The position numbers and the translations under genes were made by a program. This document shows positions 18,351 to 28,050 of a stretch of DNA of 64,000 nt, piece by piece (positions within the stretch are counted from its first letter, which is position 1; each line of letters starts with the position of its first letter). The DNA is from Aliivibrio fischeri ATCC 7744 = JCM 18803 = DSM 507 (GTDB lineage Bacteria; Pseudomonadota; Gammaproteobacteria; Enterobacterales; Vibrionaceae). Where the stretch lies: NCBI RefSeq assembly GCF_023983475.1, contig NZ_CP092712.1:2108001-2172000 (forward strand), read 5' to 3'. The notes beneath the pieces are model-generated. The model was not told the origin of the DNA. It saw only the letters and a program-made list of their open reading frames with translations, and searched no databases.

Positions 18351-19082
18351 TTATTCTACTGTCCAAGATGATAGCTTGGCCCGTAGTCGTTGCATCGATT
18401 GGCTATGTATTTGACTTACGCGAGACTCGCTTACACCAACTACAGCACCAATCTCTTTTAAGTTAAGTTCTTCATTATAATAAAGGGACAAAACCAAAGC
18501 TTCTCTTTCAGGAAGCGTTTTAATCGCTTCCACAAGAGCTACTCGAAAGTGTTCATCGGCAACACCTTGAAACGGAAGATTATCATCAGCTTGTTCTTCA
18601 GTTGCGATCACATCATCAGAAACGCCTAAATCTTCTATACCAACTAGTTTACCGCAATTTACATCATTAAGTATCTGATAATATTGATTTAACGGTAATT
18701 CTAGATAGTCTGCTATCTCTTTATCGGTCGGATCACGAGAAAGTTTAGCTTCAAGTTCTCTAATTGCCGAATTAATCATCCGGCTGTTCTTATGTACTGA
18801 GCGAGGAACCCAATCTCCACGTCGAATTTCATCCAACATAGAGCCTCTAATTCGAATCCCAGCATAGGTTTCAAAACTTGCGCCTTTACTGCCATCATAA
18901 TTTTGCTGGGCTTCTAATAAGCCAATCATGCCAGCTTGAATCAGGTCATCAACTAATACACTCGCTGGCAATCTAGCCATTAAATGATGAGCAATACGTT
19001 TAACCAGATCAGAATAACGTTCTAAAAACGCCTTCTGACTGTTTACATTGCCTTTATGATCATAAGTTAAACCATCAGACAT
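18351..19082 (-). CDS. fliA: FliA, sigma-28 factor
   Basis: The flagellar sigma factor for late genes such as the minor flagellins. Region 2 is seen in YSDLVKRIAHHLMARLPASVLVDDLIQAGMIGLLEA and ASFETYAGIRIRGSMLDEIRRGDWVPRSV, and region 4 in LPEREALVLSLYYNEELNLKEIGAVVGVSESRVSQIHSQSMQRLR. I use ATG 19082 (MSDGLTYDHKG) because GAGG lies 6 nt before it and it overlaps the flhG stop by 8 nt. The longer frame from 19112 adds ten residues inside flhG. Confidence 0.95.
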   Translation of the reverse strand: MSDGLTYDHKGNVNSQKAFLERYSDLVKRIAHHLMARLPASVLVDDLIQAGMIGLLEAQQNYDGSKGASFETYAGIRIRGSMLDEIRRGDWVPRSVHKNSRMINSAIRELEAKLSRDPTDKEIADYLELPLNQYYQILNDVNCGKLVGIEDLGVSDDVIATEEQADDNLPFQGVADEHFRVALVEAIKTLPEREALVLSLYYNEELNLKEIGAVVGVSESRVSQIHSQSMQRLRAKLSSWTVE

Positions 19083-19965
19083 AATCGTCCTCAATTTCAC
19101 TTGTTTTTTCACTCCGTAATAGCTTTTCTACAAAAAACTCTAAGTGACCGCTTGGTGCTTTAGGTACTGGCCAAGTTACCACTTTGTTTGCAAGAGATTT
19201 CATTGCTAACGCTGCTGGAGAGCGTGGATATACATCCACAACGACTTTTTGTTTTCTAACTGATAAACGAACTTTTTCATCTAATGGAATACAGGCCACT
19301 AATTCCATATTTGCAGATAAAAAGCGATCTGTTACTAGCGTTAGTTTTGCAAATAATTCACGGCCTTCACGGTAACTTCTTACCATGTTAGCAACAATCT
19401 TAAATCGTTGAACATTATGCTCACGGCTTAGAAGCTTTATTAATGCATATGCATCGGTGATTGATGTTGGTTCATCACACACCACAACTAAAACATCTTG
19501 AGCCGCACGAGAAAAACTGGTCACCATATCAGAAATACCAGCAGCAGTATCGATCAAAAGTATATCGACTTCTTCTTCTAAACTACTGAATGCTCGAATT
19601 AATCCTGCATGCTGTGCCGGTGTCAGTTCTGCCATAGATTTGGTTCCTGACGTTGCAGGAATTAGTCTCACACCGTATGGACCTTCTACAATAATGTCTG
19701 CTAATTCGCATTCACCATCTAATACGTGTCCTAGGTTTTTATGTGCACGAACACCCAGCATAATATCAATATTTGCTAAGCCTAAATCGCCATCTAGCAC
19801 CATCACTTTTTTCCCTTGCTGTGCAAGTGATAATGCTAAATTTAATGTTACGTTTGTTTTACCTACGCCACCTTTACCACCCGTAACAGCAACCACTTTG
19901 GTCAAAGTTGGCTTGGTTAAGCGTCGTAATCCACTAGCCTGATCGTATATATTATTATCAATCAT
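19075..19965 (-). CDS. flhG: FlhG (FleN/MinD-like), flagellar number regulator
   Basis: A MinD-type ATPase that limits the number of polar flagella by holding back FlhF and FlrA. The deviant Walker A is GGKGGVGKT (~29-37), with VMVLDGDLGLANIDIMLG and VDILLIDTAAGISD following. The C-terminal helix (GHLEFFVEKLLR) fits the membrane-targeting end of the family. It overlaps flhF by 4 nt (ATGA). Confidence 0.95.
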   Translation of the reverse strand: MIDNNIYDQASGLRRLTKPTLTKVVAVTGGKGGVGKTNVTLNLALSLAQQGKKVMVLDGDLGLANIDIMLGVRAHKNLGHVLDGECELADIIVEGPYGVRLIPATSGTKSMAELTPAQHAGLIRAFSSLEEEVDILLIDTAAGISDMVTSFSRAAQDVLVVVCDEPTSITDAYALIKLLSREHNVQRFKIVANMVRSYREGRELFAKLTLVTDRFLSANMELVACIPLDEKVRLSVRKQKVVVDVYPRSPAALAMKSLANKVVTWPVPKAPSGHLEFFVEKLLRSEKTSEIEDDYV

Positions 19966-21431
19966 AAATTGTCCGCCTCTGGCATATCACTATTCCAGAA
20001 ATGAGGGTCCTTTTCCGTCGCTTTTTCTAGTAATTCATTTGCTTTTGCAACTAAGTATTTTGGTTGAGCTAAAACAATGTCCTCAGGAACACGTTGCCCA
20101 TTTGCAATATAAGAGATTGGAAGGCCATTCTCTATAGTTACACTAATTAATTCACCTAAACTTAGAGATTCATCGATTTTACTTAAAATACAACCAGATA
20201 ATGGAATGCGTTTGAAGTGCTCAATGGTTTCTTGCAGTACTCGGCGTTGTGCCGTTGCTGGCATCACAAGATAGCTATTAATTTGTGAACCACTGTTTTT
20301 CATAATCGTATCTAACTGTTCTGTTAAACGCACATCACGTTGCCCCATACCAGCAGTATCCACAAGCACTAAACGACGATTACGTAATTGATGCAGCACC
20401 GATGCTAATTCATCTGCATCTTTAGCAATGCGTACCGGACAGCCCATAATGCGGCCATAAATAGCCAATTGCTCTTGAGCGCCAATACGGAATGTATCTG
20501 TTGTAACTAATGCTACTTGATCAGGGCCATATTCCATTGAAGCACGAGCAGCAAGTTTCGCAATAGTCGTTGTTTTACCAACTCCTGTAGGACCTAATAA
20601 CGCAATAATGCCACCACGCGATAGCGTATCCACTTTTGAGGTTGGAATTTGCTCAGCAAGTAGTTTCAATAGTGCCGGCCATGCATCTTTTGCAGGTACA
20701 TTTTCTGGAATATAACAGGCAAGTTGATCAGCAAGATCTTCTGATAATCCCATTTTTTCTAGACGTTTAATAAGCATTGCTCGTAGAGGTTCACGACGCT
20801 CTACTTCCTGCCACATAAGACCAGATACTTGATGCTCTAATAAACGACGAATAGATGACATTTCAGAACGCATGTTTTCTAATTCTTCGTTCGATTCGTT
20901 ATGAGAACGACGACCTTTCTCATAACGAGATGGATCCAATCTCGGTTGCGATCGCTCTGTTGAATGTCGAACAGGCTCATCAGAAATAAGGTGCGCTAAT
21001 TTTGGATTATTTTGAATTGCACGAGTCATTTCTGATGTATCTAATCTTGGAGTAGACACAGAGTTTAAATACGAATCAGTTGGGTTAGCCTGAAACTTAG
21101 ACTGGCGCTGTAATAATGCAGCTAAACTGTCTTCTTCACGCTCAGCTTTTTCTGGCTCTGGAGAACTATTATGTGAACCATATTGCTTGATCATATTTGC
21201 AAAACGACGTGTCATAGAACCTTTACCAACACTCACCTTATCTTCTTCAACTTGACGCAGTGATACTGCTGGGAATGATTGAGATTGTGCACTCGGATCA
21301 ATAGCCGCAACAATTTCAATCCCACCAGTTACTTTTTTGTTGGACATAATGACAGCATCAACACCTAGCTCTTCTTTTACTTGAACCAGAGCAGAGCGCA
21401 TGTCTTTTGCAAAAAATCGTTTAATTTTCAA
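19962..21431 (-). CDS. flhF: FlhF, SRP-type GTPase for polar flagellum placement
   Basis: FlhF marks the pole where the flagellum is built. It has a basic N-terminal part (MKIKRFFAKDMRSALVQVKEELG), a disordered linker (~60-200), then an NG GTPase domain with P-loop LGPTGVGKTTT (~279-289), VTTDTFRIGAQEQL, LVDTAGMGQRD and SKIDESLSLGE. The 489-residue length is normal for Vibrio. Confidence 0.96.
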   Translation of the reverse strand: MKIKRFFAKDMRSALVQVKEELGVDAVIMSNKKVTGGIEIVAAIDPSAQSQSFPAVSLRQVEEDKVSVGKGSMTRRFANMIKQYGSHNSSPEPEKAEREEDSLAALLQRQSKFQANPTDSYLNSVSTPRLDTSEMTRAIQNNPKLAHLISDEPVRHSTERSQPRLDPSRYEKGRRSHNESNEELENMRSEMSSIRRLLEHQVSGLMWQEVERREPLRAMLIKRLEKMGLSEDLADQLACYIPENVPAKDAWPALLKLLAEQIPTSKVDTLSRGGIIALLGPTGVGKTTTIAKLAARASMEYGPDQVALVTTDTFRIGAQEQLAIYGRIMGCPVRIAKDADELASVLHQLRNRRLVLVDTAGMGQRDVRLTEQLDTIMKNSGSQINSYLVMPATAQRRVLQETIEHFKRIPLSGCILSKIDESLSLGELISVTIENGLPISYIANGQRVPEDIVLAQPKYLVAKANELLEKATEKDPHFWNSDMPEADNL

Positions 21432-21465
21432 TATCGTATTCCTGCGTTAAAATAAGTTGACGCGG

Positions 21466-23559
21466 TTAGTTACCAACAGCTTGAACAATTCTAATTTGTT
21501 TCTCATCAGGGATCTCTTGGTAGGAGAGTACTCGTAAGTTTGGAATCGTATTCTTCACAAACTTAGCTAATGTCGAACGTAATACCCCTGATGTTAACAG
21601 CACAGCTGCTTCACCTTTTAACTCTTGCTCTTGAGTGGCTTGAGTTAATGATGCTTGCAAACGCTCTGCTAACCCAGGCTCAATACCAGTGGTTTCACCG
21701 CCTGACGCCTGCATAGTTTGGTGCAAAATTTGTTCCAATTCCGGAATCAGAGTGATAACTGGCATCTCCTCCTCTATTCCATTGATTTCCTGAACAATTA
21801 AACGTTTTAACGAAATTCGAACAGCCGCCGTCAAAATGTCAGGTTCTTGACTTTTTGGCGCATATTCAGACAAAGTTTGGATAATGGTTCGAATATCACG
21901 AATTGGAATTGCTTCATTCAATAAATTCTGAAGCACTTTTACAACCACCCCCAAAGGTAATTGCTCAGGAACCAGTCCTTCAACCAATTTAGGCGAACTT
22001 TGTGCCAACAGCTCAAGTAAATTCTGAACTTCTTCGTGACCTAGCAGTTGAGCTGCATTATTCGTTAATAGCTGACTTAAGTGAGTTGCTAGTACTGTTG
22101 CAGCATCTACTACAGTATAGCCTAATGCTTGAGCGTGCTCTCTTTGCTCTTCATTGATCCAAACCCCTTCTAATCCGAACGCAGGATCGAAGGTTGGTTC
22201 ACCTTCAATCGAACCATAAACCTGACCTGGATTGATAGCCAGTTCTTTATCAGGGCGAATTTCTGCTTCACCACCAGCTACGCCCATCAGTGTAATTCGG
22301 TATACATTCGGTGGTAATTCTAAGTTATCTCGAATATGTACAGCTGGTACTAAGAAGCCAAAATCTTGAGATAACTTCTTACGAACCCCTTTAACACGAT
22401 CAAGCAATTCACCACCTTGCTCTTTATCCACCATAGGGATCAAGCGGTAACCTACTTCTAACCCAATAACATCAACAGGTTGAACGTCATCCCATGACAG
22501 CTCTTTAGGTTGAGAAGAAGACAACTCCATTGGTGGTGCCGCTTTCTTTTCTTCTGTTTCTTGATCTTTTTTCTTCGTTAAATAATATGACCAACCGCCC
22601 GCTAATAATGCCAATAAGATGAATGGGAAATGAGGCATACCTGGGACAATACCCATAACAAATATAATCGCAGCCGTTACCATTAGCGCTTTTGGATTAT
22701 CAACCAATTGGAAAACTAACTGTTCACCCATGTCTTCATCGGTGTTTTGACGAGTCACCATGATAGCTGCGCCAATCGATAAAAGAAGTGATGGAATTTG
22801 TGCAACCAGACCGTCACCGATAGTTAGCAATGTGTAGATTTGAACCGCTTCACCAAACCCAAGATTAAATTGCGCCATACCAATGGCAAGACCACCGATG
22901 ATGTTGATGAATAGAATAAGGATACCAGCGATAGCATCCCCTTTTACGAATTTAGAAGCACCGTCCATTGAACCGTAAAAGTCCGCTTCTTTTGTCACTT
23001 CAAAACGACGAGTACGTGCTTGCTCTTGGTCAATCAAACCGGCATTTAAGTCCGCATCGATTGCCATTTGTTTACCTGGTAATGCATCCAAGGTAAAACG
23101 CGCACTTACTTCAGAAATACGGCCCGCACCTTTGGTAACAACCATAAAGTTAATGATCATCAAGATGATAAAAACAATTAAACCTACAGCATAGTTACCG
23201 CCGATAACCACGTTACCAAAAGCGTCGATAACGTGACCTGCTGCGCCCGGCCCCTCATGACCGTGCAAAAGTACCACACGAGTTGAAGCAACGTTCAAAG
23301 CAAGACGTAATAAAGTTGAAACCAGAAGAATGGTTGGGAACGCAGCAAAGTCAAGAGGACGGCGAGTATAAATAGTCACAAGTAACACCACCATAGCTAA
23401 AGCGATGTTAAAGGTAAACATTAAGTCTAGTAAAAAAGCCGGAATGGGTAAAATTACCATTGCCAAAGTGGATAGAACTAAAACAGGCACACCAATAGGA
23501 GGTATACCTCGTCCTTTTAGAGCAGATAATTTATTCGGCAGCGGAATTTGAAATTTCAT
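21466..23559 (-). CDS. flhA: FlhA, flagellar export gate protein
   Basis: A major subunit of the flagellar type III export gate. The N-terminal half has eight membrane helices and the FHIPEP-family loop with VSARFTLDALPGKQMAIDADLNAGLI. The C-terminal cytoplasmic domain (~330-697) forms the substrate-docking ring. It is the first gene of the operon running through cheW and is preceded by a sigma-54 promoter. Confidence 0.97.
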   Translation of the reverse strand: MKFQIPLPNKLSALKGRGIPPIGVPVLVLSTLAMVILPIPAFLLDLMFTFNIALAMVVLLVTIYTRRPLDFAAFPTILLVSTLLRLALNVASTRVVLLHGHEGPGAAGHVIDAFGNVVIGGNYAVGLIVFIILMIINFMVVTKGAGRISEVSARFTLDALPGKQMAIDADLNAGLIDQEQARTRRFEVTKEADFYGSMDGASKFVKGDAIAGILILFINIIGGLAIGMAQFNLGFGEAVQIYTLLTIGDGLVAQIPSLLLSIGAAIMVTRQNTDEDMGEQLVFQLVDNPKALMVTAAIIFVMGIVPGMPHFPFILLALLAGGWSYYLTKKKDQETEEKKAAPPMELSSSQPKELSWDDVQPVDVIGLEVGYRLIPMVDKEQGGELLDRVKGVRKKLSQDFGFLVPAVHIRDNLELPPNVYRITLMGVAGGEAEIRPDKELAINPGQVYGSIEGEPTFDPAFGLEGVWINEEQREHAQALGYTVVDAATVLATHLSQLLTNNAAQLLGHEEVQNLLELLAQSSPKLVEGLVPEQLPLGVVVKVLQNLLNEAIPIRDIRTIIQTLSEYAPKSQEPDILTAAVRISLKRLIVQEINGIEEEMPVITLIPELEQILHQTMQASGGETTGIEPGLAERLQASLTQATQEQELKGEAAVLLTSGVLRSTLAKFVKNTIPNLRVLSYQEIPDEKQIRIVQAVGN

Positions 23560-23637
23560 TAACTTCTTCTTCTAAACTCGTATTTCTTACGAAACAAATA
23601 ATAAGTGACTAAAAGCATAATTTCTTATTTATTATAA

Positions 23638-23653
23638 AGCAAATATCGAGCCA
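23638..23653 (-). promoter_or_regulatory. Sigma-54 promoter of the flhA-che operon
   Basis: The minus strand reads TGGCTCGATATTTGCT, with GG and GC exactly 10 nt apart as in TGGCAC-N5-TTGC. The expected start of transcription is about 65 nt before flhA. Confidence 0.82.
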
Positions 23654-23660
23654 ATTAAAC

Positions 23661-23698
23661 GCCACTTTTTTGGCTGGCAATTTCCACTTTTCTGGCAG
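23661..23698 (-). promoter_or_regulatory. Direct repeat upstream of the flhA sigma-54 promoter, candidate activator site
   Basis: Two copies of a GCCAnnAAAAGTGG-like motif on the minus strand (CTGCCAGAAAAGTGG, then GCCAAAAAAGTGG) lie just upstream of the -24 element. A site for FlrA is an inference only. Confidence 0.4.
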
Positions 23699-23761
23699 AT
23701 TGAACCACAATCACAAAACCAACAATAACAAATTGATTTTAAAAGAAAATAAGGATTACAA

Positions 23762-23789
23762 TTGAAAAAAGTGTCGTAACTTGTATAAT
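23762..23789 (+). promoter_or_regulatory. Sigma-70 promoter of the PilZ-domain gene
   Basis: TTGAAA and TATAAT are separated by 16 nt; the -10 ends 29 nt before the ATG at 23819. The region between flhA and this gene is therefore a divergent promoter pair of different sigma classes. Confidence 0.7.
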
Positions 23790-23818
23790 TCGTCCTTTAT
23801 TTATCTCTTGGTGCTGCT

Positions 23819-24496
23819 ATGACTAGTGTATCGCTTGGTACAAATCAAAATGTACTTAATAAAATGGATATTGGTGGTCGTGTTATCATCGAAATTACGT
23901 GTCCAAATGGTCAGTCAACACAAGCAAATTCACAGTTGATAGGATTCAAAAAAGGACATTACGTTTTCATTGAATACCCATCTTCACCTCCTCTTGAGTT
24001 TAACAAAATCTACCTAGAAGGTACCGACGTTACTTTTCGTGCAATAACAAACACGACTCACTGTGATGTTATTGCTTTTAAAACGACGATTCACTCTGTA
24101 ATTTATCGTCCAATGGAAATGATTTGTCTGCATGCACCAAGTAGCATTACGATGAAACCCATCCGAACTCATCGACGAATTAAAAGTAAATTTTCATGCA
24201 ATTTATCCGTAAACGAACAGAATTTAACGGGTGTCATGAAGGATTTTTCTTTCGGTGGATGTGCCATTGCCTTACCATCAAAACTCAGTCCTGATAGCTC
24301 ACTAAATAAAAAAATTGCATTAACAATAGAGATCGAAAGTCTTGAGCCGATTTCTGTTCGTGGTGAAATTAAAAATATAGATGTAAAAGAGTCACAATCG
24401 AAAATTGGAGTCATGTTTGATACTGACGGCATCAGTGAATCTGAGTTGCAAACTCTTCATCACCAATGCGTTCTTAAAGGCTGGGATAAACAATAA
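23819..24496 (+). CDS. PilZ-domain protein, possible c-di-GMP flagellar brake
   Basis: The 225-residue protein has an N-terminal YcgR-like (PilZN) beta domain (residues ~1-110) and a C-terminal PilZ domain. The c-di-GMP-binding motifs are present: R-x-x-x-R in RTHRRIKSK (~116-120) and D-x-S-x-x-G in KDFSFGGC (~142-147). Proteins of this build bind c-di-GMP and slow the motor or affect export. Its place between flhA and flhB suggests a motility role, but it is on the opposite strand with its own sigma-70 promoter. It converges on flhB with a 13-nt gap. Confidence 0.82.
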   Translation: MTSVSLGTNQNVLNKMDIGGRVIIEITCPNGQSTQANSQLIGFKKGHYVFIEYPSSPPLEFNKIYLEGTDVTFRAITNTTHCDVIAFKTTIHSVIYRPMEMICLHAPSSITMKPIRTHRRIKSKFSCNLSVNEQNLTGVMKDFSFGGCAIALPSKLSPDSSLNKKIALTIEIESLEPISVRGEIKNIDVKESQSKIGVMFDTDGISESELQTLHHQCVLKGWDKQ

Positions 24497-24509
24497 AGTA
24501 GGTTATTGT

Positions 24510-25640
24510 CTATTTTTTCAATTCATCCGGAATAGTTAGCGTACTTTCATCGAACTCAGGCTTAGTACCACCTTTCTTCTTATACTGCTTCATCTGGAAT
24601 ATATACGCCAAAATCTGTGCAACCGCAGCAAATAAACCATCAGGGATCTGCTGTTCTAATTCCGTTGAATGATATAACGCACGAGCCAATGGTGGAGCAG
24701 GTAAAATATCAATATTGTGCTCACGTGCAATCTCACGGATCTTCATCGCTACGTGATCGACCCCTTTAGCAACAACGATCGGCGCAGCATCTTTACTTTG
24801 ATCATATCGCAAAGCCACTGAGTAGTGCTCTGGGTTCGTCACCACCACATCCGCGGATGGTACATCAGCCATCATACGACGTTGAGTCATTTCACGTTGA
24901 AGCATACGGATACGCCCTTTTACTTCTGGCTTACCTTCCGTTTCTTTATATTCATCTTTTACTTCTTGCTTAGTCATTTTTAACTGATTTGCGTGTTGCC
25001 AAATTTGAAAAGGAATATCAATAGCGACCACAATCAGTAAAGTACAACTGATCAAAAGTATGAAATTTAATAATATGTCTAATGAGTGAAAGATATTAGC
25101 TGGATACGTATCCAAGCTTAATTGAAACAGATCTTCTTTACTGCCTTCAATTAAATAAAAAGCCATCCCCCCGACAAGAGACACTTTCAGAATAGACTTT
25201 AAAAGTTCAACCCAACTCTGCATACCAAACATACGTTTAATGCCCGACATTGGGTTCATTTTTGAAAACTTTGGCATCGCCGCTTCAGATGAAAAACTGA
25301 TCCCACCAAGGCCTGCAGCACCAGCTAATGCAGCAACAAAAAGAGTAATCAAAATAAGAAAGACAGGAAAAACCAATGCAATCAATGCACCACCAACAAT
25401 TTCAAGTAACTTATTGGTGTCATAAATCTCTTCTCTCGATATAGAAAAGAAGCGTTCCATTACAGAAAATAGCGCTCTTGCTACATCTTCACCAAACCAC
25501 ATTAAGGCAACGGCGCCACAAACCAAAACAGAAACAGAAGCGAGTTCTTTTGACCTTGCAACCTGCCCTTTATCTTTGGCCTGTTGCAAGCGTTTGGACG
25601 TGGCGTCTTCGGTACGTTCTTGACCGTCACTCTCAGCCAT
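24510..25640 (-). CDS. flhB: FlhB, export gate and substrate-specificity switch
   Basis: The 376-residue protein has four membrane helices and a cytoplasmic domain with the self-cleavage motif NPEH (SADVVVTNPEHYSVALRYD). Cleavage between N and P switches export from rod/hook to filament proteins. It opens with ESDGQERTEDATSKRLQQAKDKGQVARSKE, as is usual for FlhB. It is the last gene of the fliK-flhB operon. Confidence 0.96.
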   Translation of the reverse strand: MAESDGQERTEDATSKRLQQAKDKGQVARSKELASVSVLVCGAVALMWFGEDVARALFSVMERFFSISREEIYDTNKLLEIVGGALIALVFPVFLILITLFVAALAGAAGLGGISFSSEAAMPKFSKMNPMSGIKRMFGMQSWVELLKSILKVSLVGGMAFYLIEGSKEDLFQLSLDTYPANIFHSLDILLNFILLISCTLLIVVAIDIPFQIWQHANQLKMTKQEVKDEYKETEGKPEVKGRIRMLQREMTQRRMMADVPSADVVVTNPEHYSVALRYDQSKDAAPIVVAKGVDHVAMKIREIAREHNIDILPAPPLARALYHSTELEQQIPDGLFAAVAQILAYIFQMKQYKKKGGTKPEFDESTLTIPDELKK

Positions 25641-25685
25641 ATCTAATGACCTCCACGGTCGTGTTAATTAATAATAATTTCATAA

Positions 25686-26468
25686 TCAACAATCTAATCG
25701 GATCATGCTACATATCTGCTCTTCAGCACGAAGCCAATGCAAATCATAGTGATTAAACAAGCCCAAAATAATATAAGACGTCAGTAATAAACCAACGAGC
25801 AAGGCAAAAGCAAAGCCTAATGAGAAGATATTTAATTGTGGTGCTGCACGCGTCATTACACCAAAAGAAAGGTTAACCGTCAGTAAGGCGATGATGCCAG
25901 ATAACGACATACTTAACCCAGCTTTCATCATAATACCAAGCCAACTTGCCATGGATTGATAATCCACACTAGTGAGCTTGCCTACCCCAACAGGTAATGT
26001 TGTAAAACTCATCACCACAAAGTTAATCATTTTTAAATGCCCATCGGTTCCTAAAAAAAACAGAATCGATAAGAACATAAATAATTGACCAAGGAGTGGC
26101 GTATTCTGACCATTGGCAGGGTCAACCATGGATGCAAAGCCTAAGCTCGATTGCATACCCAAAATTTGGCCCAAAAGAACAAAGGTTTGGGTAACAAATA
26201 CAGTAACCATCCCCATGGCTACACCAATAATGATCTGCTCTGCTGTAGTCATAAACCCTTGGAAAGAGACCAATTGGATTTCAGGAGGCATAGCAGGAAT
26301 AGCGGGCATAACAGCAAAAGTAATGCTTAAACCAAGATAGAGTCGAATTCGAGGCGACACAAAACGAGCCCCAAATACTGACATCACCATTAACATGGCT
26401 GAAATACGAGTATAAGGCCAGAAATACGTAGCTATAAAATCTAAAACTATTTGAGTTGGATATTCCAT
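25686..26468 (-). CDS. fliR: FliR, export gate membrane protein
   Basis: The 260-residue protein has six to seven hydrophobic segments and family-typical regions (PYTRISAMLMVMSVFGARFVSPRIRLYLGL, IIIGVAMGMVTVFVTQTFVLLGQILGMQSSLGFASMVDP). It forms the export pore with FliP and FliQ. The order fliP-fliQ-fliR-flhB is standard. Confidence 0.95.
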   Translation of the reverse strand: MEYPTQIVLDFIATYFWPYTRISAMLMVMSVFGARFVSPRIRLYLGLSITFAVMPAIPAMPPEIQLVSFQGFMTTAEQIIIGVAMGMVTVFVTQTFVLLGQILGMQSSLGFASMVDPANGQNTPLLGQLFMFLSILFFLGTDGHLKMINFVVMSFTTLPVGVGKLTSVDYQSMASWLGIMMKAGLSMSLSGIIALLTVNLSFGVMTRAAPQLNIFSLGFAFALLVGLLLTSYIILGLFNHYDLHWLRAEEQICSMIRLDC

Positions 26469-26505
26469 AACATTAGCTCATGTGCATCAATTCAGAGTGC
26501 ACACG

Positions 26506-26775
26506 TCAATAGAGTACTGTTGGCATTCGAGCAATAAGTTCATAAAAGTATTCCATCAACATACGCGTCATCCAATGCCCAAACAGCATCAAAGCAAGCA
26601 AGGTAACAATAAGACGCGGTAAGAAGCTTAATGTTTGTTCGTTGATCGAGGTTGCCGCTTGGAATACCGCAACCACTAAACCAATTAACAAGCTTGGAAT
26701 AATGATGGCACATACCATGATTAACACCATGTAAAGTGCACCACGGAATAGATCTATCGCCATTTCAGGGGTCAT
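26506..26775 (-). CDS. fliQ: FliQ, export gate membrane protein
   Basis: The 89-residue protein has two membrane helices: MAIDLFRGALYMVLIMVCAII and the segment around PRLIVTLLALMLFGHW. GLVVAVFQAATSINEQTLSFLPR matches the FliQ family. It lies between fliP and fliR. Confidence 0.95.
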   Translation of the reverse strand: MTPEMAIDLFRGALYMVLIMVCAIIIPSLLIGLVVAVFQAATSINEQTLSFLPRLIVTLLALMLFGHWMTRMLMEYFYELIARMPTVLY

Positions 26776-26784
26776 GATTGCTCC

Positions 26785-27654
26785 TTAAGTTGCAAAACTG
26801 CCTGCGAGGGTGGATAGGATCAAATTCCAGCCATCCACTAATACAAACAACATTAACTTAAACGGTAATGATACGATCATTGGAGAAAGCATCATCATAC
26901 CCATTGCCATTAATACCGATGCCACCACTAAGTCGATGATCAAAAACGGCAAGAAAAGCATGAAACCTATTTGAAAAGCGGTCTTTAGCTCTGAAGTAAT
27001 AAACGCCGGAATAACCACAGTAATTGGCACATCTTCTGGGTTTTCAGCTTCAACGCCTGACATATTTACAAAGGTTTCTAAATCTTTTACTCGTGTTTGG
27101 GCCAACATGAACTCTTTCATCGGAACCTGTGCAACATCAAACGCTTCACGAGCCGTAATTTCTTCATTGATATAAGGCTGAATTGCCGTGTTATTTACTT
27201 TATCAAACACCGGAGCCATGATGAAAAACGTTAAAAACATCGCAATACCAATAATGACTTGGTTTGACGGTGTTTGTTGTAAACCCATGGCTTGACGCAA
27301 AATCGACATCACAACAACAATACGGGTAAAAGAGGTCATTAAAATAACCATTGCAGGCAAGAAGCCCAGCATGGTCATTAAACCTAAAATCTGTAAGTTT
27401 ACAGAGTAATCTTCACCACCATTGGCATTGGTTGTCATGGTAAATGCAGGGATACCACTACCAGAACTGCTGCCTTTTGCTATGGTTTTTGCTGCTCCAG
27501 CTTCTTTTTCCATCGCTGTAACTGTCATGCCTTCAGCACTAGCAGCAGTTTGAGGGATAAAGGAAGCGAGATCATCTACCGCCCAAGCAGGAGACGCCAT
27601 AAAAAAGAGTGAAAATGCCGCCAAGACGGCGGCAATAAAATTAGTTTTTAGCAT
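26785..27654 (-). CDS. fliP: FliP, export gate membrane protein
   Basis: The 289-residue protein has a cleavable signal (ending ASPAWA), then membrane segments including [31 protein letters not shown] and the C-terminal [29 protein letters not shown]. FliP is the main subunit of the export pore. The start overlaps fliO by 14 nt. Confidence 0.95.
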   Translation of the reverse strand: MLKTNFIAAVLAAFSLFFMASPAWAVDDLASFIPQTAASAEGMTVTAMEKEAGAAKTIAKGSSSGSGIPAFTMTTNANGGEDYSVNLQILGLMTMLGFLPAMVILMTSFTRIVVVMSILRQAMGLQQTPSNQVIIGIAMFLTFFIMAPVFDKVNNTAIQPYINEEITAREAFDVAQVPMKEFMLAQTRVKDLETFVNMSGVEAENPEDVPITVVIPAFITSELKTAFQIGFMLFLPFLIIDLVVASVLMAMGMMMLSPMIVSLPFKLMLFVLVDGWNLILSTLAGSFAT

Positions 27655-28027
27655 TTTTTTTCATCAGTTGGCTAAGTTGAGAAGAGAAAGGCGTCATGGT
27701 GTTTTCATTTACCTCTAACGGCTTATCTAGCTTACTTAGCATATTGATATTTTGAGAGGTGATCCCGATTAAGAATTGCTCCTCTCCAACTTGAACGACC
27801 GCGATTCGCTCTTTTGTTCCAACAGGCAATTGTTTAACAATGCTCATCGCACTGCCTGATGTTCCTGTTACGCCAGGAAATCGCATTCTCTTTAATAGCC
27901 ATGCAAAAAAGAGAATTAATGCGATAACAAAAATCAGCGAACCTAATGTTGCCGCTAAATCAACATTAGCCTTTTCAGCTGCAAATAGAGGAAAAGGCAC
28001 TAACGCCAATAACCATAGCTTTTTCAT
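27641..28027 (-). CDS. fliO: FliO, export gate assembly protein
   Basis: About 128 residues with a signal-like N-terminus ([15 protein letters not shown]), one membrane helix ([18 protein letters not shown]) and a FliO domain ([28 protein letters not shown]). It stabilises FliP during assembly. I use ATG 28027; the upstream TTG at 28033 gives only two more residues. Confidence 0.93.
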   Translation of the reverse strand: MKKLWLLALVPFPLFAAEKANVDLAATLGSLIFVIALILFFAWLLKRMRFPGVTGTSGSAMSIVKQLPVGTKERIAVVQVGEEQFLIGITSQNINMLSKLDKPLEVNENTMTPFSSQLSQLMKKNAKN

Positions 28028-28050
28028 ACCCAATCCCTATTCGTGTTCAA

